DNA of 64,000 nucleotides from Anas platyrhynchos (lineage: Eukaryota > Chordata > Aves > Anseriformes > Anatidae). The position numbers and the translations under genes are program-made. The notes under the pieces are model-generated. The model ran no database searches. It was not told the origin of the DNA and saw only the letters and a list, made by a program, of their open reading frames with translations. The stretch covers positions 3,844,001 to 3,908,000 of the forward strand of contig NC_092605.1 of NCBI RefSeq assembly GCF_047663525.1, read 5' to 3'. Shown in pieces: positions 43,761 to 55,300 of this stretch. How positions within the stretch are numbered: position 1 is the stretch's first letter; every line of letters starts with the position of its first letter.

Positions 43761-46060
43761 CCTCACCAGCACATCATGGCCAAGCTGAGCGATCTGTGCC
43801 TTGTTTCGTAGCACTGGGTGCCTTGTTTCACTGGCTGCCGTCGCTTCATTTTCTTCATGGTGTCCATAATCCAAGTGCCACGCTTGTTTTTTTGTGTCTT
43901 TTTTATTTTTTTTTTTTGCACCAAGGTGTTTCTCTTTACAAGGAGGAATTCTGCACTTCCTACTCCTCCCTTTATCCAGAACTCCAGCACTACACAAAGT
44001 GCTCTCTTGCCTCGCCTGACCCGCCGCTGGGAAAGTCAAAAAAAAAGGAGCCGGGGACAGAGCCAAATTGGTATCACCCAGTAATGGGATTGCAGCGAGT
44101 ACCAGGCTTGGCTTTGCTGGCCCCTATGCAAATTGTGGTGTACACGATCGGGCACAGTTGTTCAGAACTGCTCCAGCAATCCGCCCCTTGGGTTCCTTGG
44201 TGAGGCTTTGAGTTGCTTCCAGGCCTCTCCCAGCACTGAGATCTGCTCACCTCAGCGCAGATGGAACTGAGATCACAGGATTCTGCGAGCAAAGGCATCA
44301 CAAACAGCAAACACGGATTCGTCTTATAGAAAGCGTAATGAAATTTGCCTGAAGCTGACGTGCTCCCACCCAGGAGGTTCTGGAGGTTTAAAAAGCAGGT
44401 TTTTGCACCTCCCAGTGGCAAGCTGACATTACAGAGCCCTGCTGTGAGAAAAGCGAGGTCTGCTTACGCAAGAACCTCCCCTGTGCCTCAGCAACTTTCA
44501 GAGGGGACCTGGGCGAGACCTTTTGCACATGTAGAAAATGCCTTCATATGTGCAGGGCTGCAGAGACTGGAGTTCCTGGAGTGTGTGCCACCTATTGTGA
44601 TTAACTTCCAGGCAGATTTTTAAATTTATTAGAATTATTTATCACTCGGTGGCGTGGGGAGTGTTACGTGCCAGGCTGCCATCTCGAAGTCTCAGGCTTT
44701 GACCATCTCAGACGAACGTACCCAGACGCGAAGGTCACGTTAACTCCCGTGCAATTCTTTAATACCTAACCGGCCTTCACTCAGTAGCTGTGATCTGAGT
44801 GGGGAAAGAAAGGTCAGCCTGAAACTCAGCATGACTTCTGTTTGTTTGTTTTTAAGGTGAGGGTTTTTTAGATCACAGTTGTGTTTTTTTTTTTCCCCTC
44901 AGTGGTTAAACAACACCAAGCACAACGCTGTTGCTCCTGCAGTACAGATACAGCTAACTGCACTGGGCTTTGCTGCAGCAGTGGAGGAGATGACTTCTGG
45001 CCATGGCTGTCAGGTGGCCTTACAGCATCTCCAGAAACACAGAAACTCACCTAGCGCCTGATTTGAGTGGGACTGACAGATTTGAGCGGGACTGACATGT
45101 GCAAACACCTGTGTCTGTCTAACAAGCCTTCAAACCTGCACGAGGCAGACAAATCATACCAAGGGGCACATCTGCCTGCTCTGCAAGAGAAAGAGTGGAG
45201 GAACAGCAAAAACACGAAGAGAGGGGGTCAGGGGCTGGAGGAGATTCCCACAGCTTTGCCCAGTGCCCTGTGCACAGCTGCAGCCAATTTTTCACATTTC
45301 AAAGACAAAGATTTCCCCTCCTCCAACCACAGAAAACGCTGTCACTGCTACCACTGAGCAAACTCCTTGTGCTTTGTGAACAAGACGTGCATGAGGGAAA
45401 ATCCAAAGTCTGTTTCGAAAACCAACCAGCCAGGAGGGGAGATGTGGCAGTCAGCGTTTCACTACGGGGCTGTGTTACGAGCATATTTTATGGCTTTGAT
45501 GCCTCAGACACGCTGATTCTGTGGCCAGTACTGATTCCCTTGCTCATGAGCCCTCTCGTGCTCAGCACAGCGCAGCGTGCCGTGCAGACTCTGCTTGCTG
45601 AACCCGCATCCACCCGGGCAGAGCGTGGGAGGAGGACCAGAAGCAGAACGAGTGCCGGCGATCACCCCATAGGTCAGTGGCCGAGCGAGAAACAGCCCTG
45701 CGCTGGCAGCCTGCCTGCGAGGCCATCAAGGCTTCAAACACATCCCCAGCCCTTCCACCAAAACGAGCTGGGCTTTGCCACCGTGCCACACCGTGCCCAA
45801 AAAGCCTGTCGGGGCTGTCCCATGGGGGACAACGCATGTGCACCCCAAGTGTCAGCGCTGCTGTGGGGTCCCCCATAGCCCGCCCAGCTCTGGAGCACCA
45901 GGGAGCGGGGCTGCGGTGTGGGGTGGTGGTGGAGGCCAGGGGGGCGATGGGCAGGGGCTGGGGGGTCCCAGCACCCACGCCCCCCACCCTGGGCCACGCA
46001 GCCTTCCCCTTGGGGCTCCCCCATCCTTTCTTTATCTGCTCCCCCTGCTGGCACCGCCGA
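43761..46060. other. Intergenic between divergent LRRC59 and ACSF2, nothing recognised
   Basis: Poly(T)-rich spots at about 43888-43918 and 44886-44895 are the only simple features. The 227-245 aa frames near 45195-46414 have no domain and no splice support. Confidence 0.5.
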
Positions 46061-46342
46061 GGGGGGCGGCGAGCCGGAGGGAGCGCTGGGGGTCCCCGCA
46101 TCCCATCCCATCCCATCCTACCCCACTCCCAGGAAAGCACCCGGGGGGGTGCCGAGGGTGGCCCCTTCCCTAACCCAGCCCCTTCCGCAGCCCCCCGGGG
46201 CCAGGCTCGGCCGGAGCCGAGGCGGTTCCCGGTGCGCACCGCCCCCGCCCGACCCAGCCCGGCCCGGCCCGGCCCCCCCCCCGCCCCGGTCGCCGCCGCC
46301 GCTGCCACCGCCTGGCTCCCGGCTGCCGCTGCCCCCGGCCGC
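46061..46342 (+). promoter_or_regulatory. ACSF2 CpG-island promoter / 5' UTR
   Basis: CCCATCCCATCC repeats then a CpG-dense C-rich stretch (cggcccggcc, gccgccgcc) lead into the ACSF2 ATG. No TATA box. Confidence 0.5.
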
Positions 46343-49300
46343 ATGGGCATGGCCACCGCCGCCCGGCTCGCAGCGCTGCCCCGCCGGGCGCTGCTCCTCC
46401 TGCGGGGCCGGTAGGGACGGGGGAGCTCTGGGGGGGCTGCGGGATGGGGGTGGGGTTGGGGCTGGAAGGGACCTCAAGGGGCTGGAAGGGACCTCAAGGG
46501 GCTCTAAGGAGCTGTGAGGGACCTTAAGGGGCTGGAAGGAGCTATAGGGGACCTTAAGGGGCTGTAAGGGACTTTAAGGGACCTTAAGGGGCTGTAAGGG
46601 ACCTCAAGGGACCTTAAGGGGTTGTAAGGAGCTATAAGGGACCTTAAGGGGTTGTAAAGAGCTATAAGGGACCTTAAGGGGCTGTAAGGGACTTTAAGGG
46701 ACCTTAAGGAGCTATAACGGACCTTAGGGGGCTGTAAGGACCTTAAGGGCTGTAAGGGACTTTAAGGGGCTGTAAAGGACTTTAAGGAGCAGTGGTGCAA
46801 GGTGGGGGTAGAGGGCACAGGGAATTTGGGGGTGGTCGCAGTGTAGAGAGGTCAGGTTCAGCTCGGAGTGCTGGGGGTTTCCTCTAAACGTGTGTCACTG
46901 TCTCGTGGCTTCCCAATAACCCCCCCAAAGCAGCAGGAGACAGGGGCCCTGTCCTGGAGGGGGGGGACACAAGGAGCGGGGATGAGGCCAGCACAGTGTG
47001 CAGAGGGATGGGAGCGTGTGCCTGGGGCTGGGCAGCTGGGCAGCGGCTTCTCCTCTTGCCCTAGCACCCTGCCGTGAGGGCAGCATCCCTGCTGGCACCG
47101 GGCCCTGCAGAGCGTGGGCAGGGTGCTGAGGGGCAACGTGGTGCCAGCCGCTCCTTGGCACCGTGGAGCTCTGGAGCCTGGCCAGTGATTGCTGTTGTTC
47201 GTTGCTGCCTCTCAGAGCGAGTTCTTGGGAGAAAACAGCAAAAGGGAAAGAACTGATTTGGAAAGGGGCTTGGGAATATTAGTTGAAATTCAGGGAGTAA
47301 TCCTCCTGAGGAGGCATGGCTTGCAGGGAGTAACTCCACAAGGCGCAGCTCTTGCTCTTCACACGTGAGGTCCAGGTGTTTCCTTTCAGCTGGGTTCACA
47401 GAGGGAGTGAGGTGGTGCCGGGGCCAGGACTGCCACCACAAATACTCTTCTCAAGAAACGGGGTCAGAAGAGAAGCAAGGCAAAGTTTGTTGCGGTTTGG
47501 GCTCCAGACTAGAATTTCAAGTGGCGCTGAGGGGCAGGAGCCCAAAGCAGTGGGATGCAATGCAAATTTAAAGGAGTAAACTCCTCCTAGGAACAGAAAC
47601 GTTTTTAAAATTCTGCTGTTAGTATCAGGCAGCGCTTGTCCTTCTGGCAGGAAGAGGGTGGAAGGGAAAGAGGCGCAGTGGAGAAAGTATTCTGCTGTCT
47701 GATGGAATTGAGATCTGAGGACTCTGTTAAAGCTTTGGAGACTGTCATTCCTCAAGCTAAAACAAACAAAATAACCAGTAATCAAACCCCATTAACCTTC
47801 TGTCAAAAGAGTTGCTTTAAAGAGCAAGGAAGAGGCAAGGCGTTGCAGAGCAGAGGTAGCTTTCACCACCCTTTTATTGCAGTCGCGTTACATAAAAGAC
47901 CCTGAAGTTATTGTTTCAGGGAGATGATCGCGGTTGACTTTCCAGAACAAAGGAGCTGGCTGAGGAGCCTGTGAACCTCTCCAAACACGACCTCTGTAGC
48001 CAGGTTCAATCCGAAGCCACGGGAGGGCAGAGCCTTTTATATAGATGCAGGGGGAATGCCACAGGTCAGGTCAGCGTCCCTCCCGGTTGCAAAGCTGGAG
48101 CTTTTGGTGTACTCCCTGTAGTGGGACAAATGGTTACACCGATGCCTCTGCCCCGTGCTGCTCTTCTGATAATTTCTATAGAGACAGGAAGAGTTAAAGG
48201 TGAAAAATGAAACTGCTTGTCTTCTGTCAACAGCGATAAAATGTTAGTCCAGGCTATTCATACATAGCCCCTGAGATTAGCCAGGAGTGCTTTATTAAGT
48301 TTGATGGCTTCTGCTGCTCACGGCCAGGCAGGAGTGCCAGGATCCAGCTGCCAGGATCCAGCTGCCCGCCTTCCCTCCATGCACGCCAAGGAGGGAAGTT
48401 GCTTTTCCCCAGGTCTCTGTCGAGTTACGCTGCTGAACTCTGAAGTTCCTAGAGTGAGGGGCAGCCTGGTGATGAGCTTGGCTTGTTTGCAGCGCGGCAG
48501 GCTGGTTGCTGCTGGAATGTGCTGCTGAAAGAGGGCACGCACTCCCCAGGAGTAGTGTTCATCAGCGTGCTGAAACCCAGGAGCACGTGGAGTTTATTTG
48601 CTCTCCTCCAGCTGAGGCAGGGATCTGAGAGCTGCCGTAGGATCAGAGCGAGGCCCAGCAGGCTTCCTTTATCTCCAGCAGTGCCAGCTGTTTCCTAGGG
48701 GAAGGTGGAGGGGGAATTATTTGTCTTCTGTAACAAAGAGGAACAAAACAAATATTTCTAAATCCTTTGGGCCCTTCTACGTAGAGGCCTCTCGGAGCAC
48801 TCTTCCAGTTCAACACTCGCTGTTGCTTCTGGCACCTTTTTCAGCACGGTGCTGTTGGTAATTAAGGGGTCACGTGCCTGCCTTGTTCCTTCCATGCAGT
48901 GCCTCCAGAGCCCTGCTTTGCTTTGTCCCACACCTCTCTTTGACCCACACCATGGCCAAGAAATGCGTGCTATGGAAACGCTGAAGCGCTTGCAACATCA
49001 GCCTGGAATTCAGGGAACTCTGACAAGTGACAGCTGTGAATTTTGCTTCTTCAGTGTTTCTGCAGAGGCCGTGTGAGGAGGCACTTTGAGAAGAGGTCGT
49101 GGCTCTGGGTTATGAGCACGAGGCGCCTTAGACCCTAACTTTAAAGCTGCAAGTGAGGGTGTGAACGGCTGGGACTAGTGAGAATGAGCTGCGCGTGTTC
49201 TCGCACCGAGGCTAACTGTTGGCTTTTCGCAGAAGGATTTTAAAGTGCAGGGCTTTATAAAGAAATCTTTCCCTGGTCTTGGACATTCTTTTGTCCCCGC

Positions 49301-52300
49301 GTTTGGGGGCAGGGAGGGAGCTGTGAGGACTGGAGGAGGAGCTGTGTTTGGCTCTGGCTTTGCGTGTTGTGAGTGAGGATTGGGCCCTTCAACTTTTCTG
49401 CACTTTGTAGGGACTGCAGGAGGGACTCCAGCGTTTGCACAGAGAAAACAAACCATTACATATGGAGGGAGGGTGGAATTCTGCTTGCTGGGAGGTCAGT
49501 GAAACCCTCTGGCTCTTCAGGCCTGGAAAAAAAAAAAAGGAGAGAGTAAGAGCAGGAGGCCTGGTCTGGTCTGTGCTTTGTCAGGTCCTGGTGGTGTGGC
49601 ACTCACCCTCGCTGCCAGCGGCAGAAGGCTGTGCAAGGAGCTTGGGAGAGCAAGAGGCTGGTGGCAGAAGGCATGAAACTGCTTCAGCTTTGGACCCTCT
49701 GCATTTGGACTGAATTTCTCACAGTTTTCCTTTCTATCTTCAGTCTATTTTGTTTTTATTTTTGGTCAGTCACATGCTAGGGAAAGATGGCAGAGCAACT
49801 TTCTGTTTTGTTTTTTTTTTTTCCCTGCTAATTAGTAACGCTTCCCCTGCTCTGTGTCCCAAGAGGAACCGAGCAGCTGATGAAATGCTTCTGTTTGCCC
49901 AGCAAAGCCCCGAGCCCTCAGCCCACTCAGCTCGAGGTGAGCTCTGGGAGGACACTTGGTGAAAGGGCTCGTGCGCAGCCCAGTCAGCGTTTGCTCTCTG
50001 CCCTTTCCAGGCTTCCTGCGGGAGCTGAGCACGGGAGGGAGCCACTTCTCTCTGTGCTGCAGCTGGAGCTGTGTTCAGGGACAGGTTCTGCTTCCACTGC
50101 AGCTGGAGGTGACCTGGCTTCAGAGAGGTGAGGCCGTAGTGCCCGCCACTTAATGTCGTTGCAAACAGTTTGTGGTTTCCACCTCCAACGTGCCAGAAAC
50201 TGCAGCGGCTCCTCTAAAAGCTCTCTCCAGCAGCACGAGGGCTTACCTGGTCACGGACAGCAAGTGACAATGGCTGGGGTGGTTTTTATTGCTTTGTTAG
50301 GAACGTTCCTCCTTCCCTTGGGTTAGGGAGAGATTTCTCAACCTTTATAAAAGGCTTTTGTTCTTCAGAACTCTCTTTCATCTTCTGGTTTTTATACCTG
50401 CCTTGCCCAGGAGCTTTCAAACAAGAAACGATAATTCTCTGTAATGTTTGCTTGGTTGTGGCCTCCCTTCTCCTTCTCTGGTGACCCTTGTACAGCCTTA
50501 GTGTAAATTGCCCTACAAGACTGCTAGAAACGACTGCCTGAGTGGAGTGAGCGGGAGCTGCAGAGCTCTCCATCCCCGGAAAGGAACGGGGAAGGAGGTT
50601 CAGTCACCGCTGAGCTCTCAGAGCAGAACTCCCTGCCTGGAAGCTAAAAGCTTGTTGTGCTCACCCTTTAGAGGAAGCAGCTTCATGCTGCTGCTTGCAT
50701 CTCGTGGGCAGGAAGGCAAATCTCCTGTAGTAAATAGCACCGAGTCTTTGCAGAAAGTTGGCACCATTGTACCCAGCCATTATGTTATTTCAGGCTGCTC
50801 TGTTTTTTTTCCTCTCACAGATCTGCCCCCTGGCTTTAAACGCAGGACCTTGCCTCAGCACTGTGTGCCCCAAATGTGTTCCTTAACCCTGTCCTTCCTG
50901 GTCACCTGCATCGGGAATGGGGAAGCTGAGAGCCTGGAGGAAAGCAGGGAAGAAGTGAGGACGGAGGCAAGAGAGCCCAGGGAGGCCTGCAGGGTGCTGG
51001 GAGGCTGCTTGGGTGGAGGAAGGCTCAGGGCAGGAGCAAGTGGTGAGAAAGCAGGGAGAGGAGTGGCAGCACCTGCATCTCTGCGAGCTGTGGCTCCAGG
51101 GGAGGCTGCGGCTTTTCCACTGAGCGAGGCAGTTGGTGGGCAGACCTCAGGGAAAGCCAAAATGATTTGAAAACACTTTTCCTACTGCCCTGCCCGCATC
51201 TCTCCAGTTTGGCCTCAAATACAGTTCCTCTGCTCCCCTCTCAGGTATTTTGTCGTGCCATTTCTGCCGAGGTTCTCTGCTGGAACACCTCCCGTGTTGT
51301 CCTCCCAGTGTTTGTGGTGGGTGTAGGCTCCTCTACCCCGCACACCTGCTTTATTATCTTTGCAGCTCCCTCCCCTCATCCATCTGCTAGCTCCTCGTTT
51401 TATTGATGCTGTCCTCAGGACCATAAACTCTCTCCAGTGCACTTCACAGAGACAGTGAAGTGCTCGCAGCCCGCTTAGCGCTGCGTACACAGCCCCTGAC
51501 TTCGCCAGCTCCTCTCGGGTACAGCTCAACTTCTTTGAACTCCTCTAAGCAGTTTTTATTCTGTGAGATGAGAATTTCCTGTTTTCTGCAGGCCTTCTAG
51601 GGGAAGGTTCAGATGACGTCTCTCTGACTTTGATTTTAACTTTCACTTTCTCAGTCATCAGCTCTTTCCAGCCGAGGGAAGCCATTCCGGGGAATTTGCC
51701 TACACACAGGTTTTCCTCTACACCTTCCACGTTATTTGCACCTTTTCGTATTGTAGCAAGATCAAAGCCATTTACAATCTCTCAGGAAACTGACAAATCA
51801 ATAACCCATCCAGATATTTAGAGATGTCAGAAGCAGTTTTCTTTGTTGCCCGAAGGGAGGCAAAGGAAGAAATGCAAAACCCTGCGCTCGAGGGCAATAA
51901 CCTCAGGCACCAGGACGTGCTGGAGGCCACCCAGCTGGAAAGCAGCTCGGTAGAAAAGGCCCTGAGGGTCCTGGTGGACACCAAGTTGAACACGAGCCAG
52001 AAATGTGCACTTGCTGCAAGGAAGGTTAATGATACCCTGCACTGCCTGAGGCAAAGCATTGCCAGGAGCCTGAGAGAGGGGCTCCTTCTCTGCCCAGCAC
52101 TGCTGAGGCCACACCTGGAGTGCTTGGTCCAGTTCTGGGCTCCTCGGGCCAGGGGGAAGATGGAGAGAGCTCAAGGAGGGGGGTGGGAGTGGAGCTTCTC
52201 TCTTAGGAGGCTGCAAGTACCTGAAGGGAGGCTGCAAAGAGGACGGAGCCAGACTTATTTCTGTGGTGCCCAGCCCCAGGAGAAGAGGCAGCGGGCACAA

Positions 52301-55300
52301 GGTGACACACGGGAGGGTCCTCTGGACGTCAGGAAGCCTCCCTTTACCATGTGGGTGACCGTGCTCTGGCACAAGTTGCCCGGAGAGGTTGTGGAGTCTC
52401 CATCCTCAGACACATTCAAAAACTGCCTGGATGTGGTCCTGGGCAGCTAGTTTTTGGTGGTCCCGCACAGGCAGGAGGCTGGAGCAGGTGACATCCAGAG
52501 GTCTGTGCCAGCCTCAGCTCCTCTGTGATCCTCTGATTCTCTAACAGCCGACTGCTGAAATGCTGTTGGAGCTGATGCAAAGCAAGAGCTGTCTGCTTAC
52601 CTCAGTGGGATGCACTGTTTGCACCTCCTGAGAGTGAGCCCTTGAGCTCTGGGGAGGAGAAAAACACAAACAAACACCTTCCACCTTTGCCTGGTGATTC
52701 GGTTTGGTATTTTATGGTCCTTCATCTGGGTGGAGCTCAAGGCAGAGAAACCGAGGCTGGAACAGCGCAAGGAAAGGCTGTAAAAGATGACCCAGGGATG
52801 AACTGCCAAGACTTTTAACCCTCATGTGTAAACTCCTGGTACTGCAGGCAGACTGATAGTCCTTGCAGACAGGGAGGATTGCATTGATGGGTTATATTAA
52901 AAAAAAGAAAATACATGCTTTTGTAACCAGAGCCCTGCTCTGAACCTTGTGGCTTAGGAACCGTTTGGGTCTTAGATTACAGTGTTACCACGGCGGTGAG
53001 GTAAACTGGGATTATCACCCCAGTCAGGGGGCAGGGAGAGCTCTGGGGGTGTGTGACAGCAGAGAAAACCCTGCTGGCATTTATTTCATACCTTCTTTTC
53101 CTTCCCAGTGCCCTGCACACAAGGAGACCTGCTGCATCCCAGCGGGCGACCAACAGCTATGTCCAGGGGGCCGTGGACATTCCGCTTCTAAACAAAACCG
53201 TGGGCCAGTGCCTGGACCAGACGGCTGAGCGCTTTCCTGACCGTGAGGCCTTCGTCTTCGTCCGAGATGGGGTTCGGAAAACGTTTGCTCAGTTCAAAGA
53301 GGAGGTGAGCGTCTGCTTCGCCTGTCAGGGAGCCCAAACAGCCAGATTCTGGCAGCAACAGCTACGGTGGAGGCATCAGAGCTGGCTTCAGCCCTTAGCT
53401 CAGCAGCGAGGTTTGTCCAGTGTGCATCCCTGGCCTGGCCCGGAGCCCACAGTAACAGCATGGCCTGGGTGAGCACATGAGGGGTGTGTGCTGCCTTTGT
53501 CCTCCTTGTGAGTCATGCCCAGTAAAGTGCTTACTTCACATCTCAGAAGGAACTTTTGTATTTAACAGACAGTGGCTGTAATTGGAGTGGGCTGAGTCAT
53601 GACGTTTCTGTCACCCGAGCAGACTCCAGCTCTTGTGTCACTCTGCGCTGACTTGCAGAGCTCCTGAGCGTGTCGGGATTTCTGGTCCTAGCACGAATGC
53701 AACTGTCAGCAAAGTCAAGGGCTTTGGGCTCCCCGTGCTGCCCTGCCAGTGAGGAGCACGGGGGTGCCCCAGGAGCCAGGAGGGGACACAGGCGGGCCAG
53801 CTGAGCCGGGCTGCTCAGAGGGATGTTCCTCACCACATGGCCTTAGGGCTCAGCCCTGAAACTGGGGGGGCTGCTGCCAATTGGGGACAGGCTGGGTGTC
53901 TTTCAGAGGGTGCTGAGCAAAGTCATTGTGCATCACTTGTTTTTAATTCTTTTTTCTTTTTTTCTTTTTTATTAAACTGCCCCTCCACCCACGAGTTCCT
54001 GCTCTTGTACCCCTTTCTGATTCTCTCCCCTGTCCCACTGGGAGAGCAGTGAGCAAACGGCTGTGTGGTGCTGAGCTCCCTGCTGGGTTAAACCACAACA
54101 GCCCCTGTGGCACCTAGCGTGGGGTGCGAAGGGTTGGGGTAATGGCAGGTCTGACCGGAGGGTGTTAGAGAGAACAAATTTGTTTATAATTTGCTGTAAT
54201 TGTATTTGTTTAATGCTTGCTGGCCACCAGAGTGATTTATTTGCTCTCAAAGTTTGCTGTCAGAGTTGTGTTATGTAACGCCTTCCTTGCTGGGCGTGCT
54301 TCCTGTTTCGCTGTTTGTCATTGCTTTAAGGTGGCTTCTGGTTTTATCACTTTGCTGGGCTGTGTAACATGGGCTTATGAGATGATAGAAGTACCGGTTG
54401 TGAGCCTAATCTGGTATTTGCACTCAGCATTTCCGTCATCTTGCTTTGGGAAGTGTTTCTTGGAAACTAGTAACGATTACACATTTTCCCTTTCTCCTCG
54501 GAGAGCCAGTCAGTGGAGGAGATGAGGGAGGACTTTCTCCCCTTTCCCTCCCCCTTCTCTTGAGATTTTGGCGTATCCCTGGGCTGTTCAAACCAGCCTG
54601 ATTCTATTGCTCTGTCTCCTGATTGTGGGTTAAGAATACCCTTAAGAATATCCTGCCCTGAGGCAGGACAGTTCTGGGTGACAGGGTGTGTGGGATTTAG
54701 CACAGTTGTCATTGTCACCTCCAATGGTTACAGACTTCCCGTGAACAAGTGTGGAAACCTACAAATGAAAAAATGACAGAATCTTTACCAAAGGTGTGCC
54801 CTGCCCCTGACAATGCCAGAGATTTACAGCTTGCCCCACTGTGCTGGGGTCTGCTGTGCACCTAGCAAATGTTGGTCAGCACCATCGAGCGCCCTCAGGG
54901 GAAGAGAATGCCTCGAGATCGGATCCAGCCCCTGCACCAGGTGCTGCAGCAGAAGCAGAGAGCCAGCTCAGGCCAAAAACAGTGGAAGCAGAAGTCATCT
55001 GGTTGGTAAGGAAAGAAACTTATCCTAGGGTGAGCTGCGAGATCTGTGAAGAGATTTCAGCTGTTGTCCAGGTGAGCACATTGTCACCTGGCTGCTGTGA
55101 TGCTGGGATAACGGGGCCAGTAGCATGGAGTTAAAGGGCTGGGAAGCCAGGCAGCGGGATCCCTCTCTAGGGAAGGAGGCACTGACAAGGCAACTGGAAA
55201 AGGGGCAAAGCCCTCACGCTCTGCAGGTGACTCCTGCAGGAAAGGCATCCCTCAGGGCACATGGACACCATGGAGAGGGGCATCCAGCACCCAAGGGAAT

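Noticed and set aside
50508-51170. 220-aa frame in ACSF2 intron 1
   Set aside because: No recognisable domain, no splice partners, intronic.
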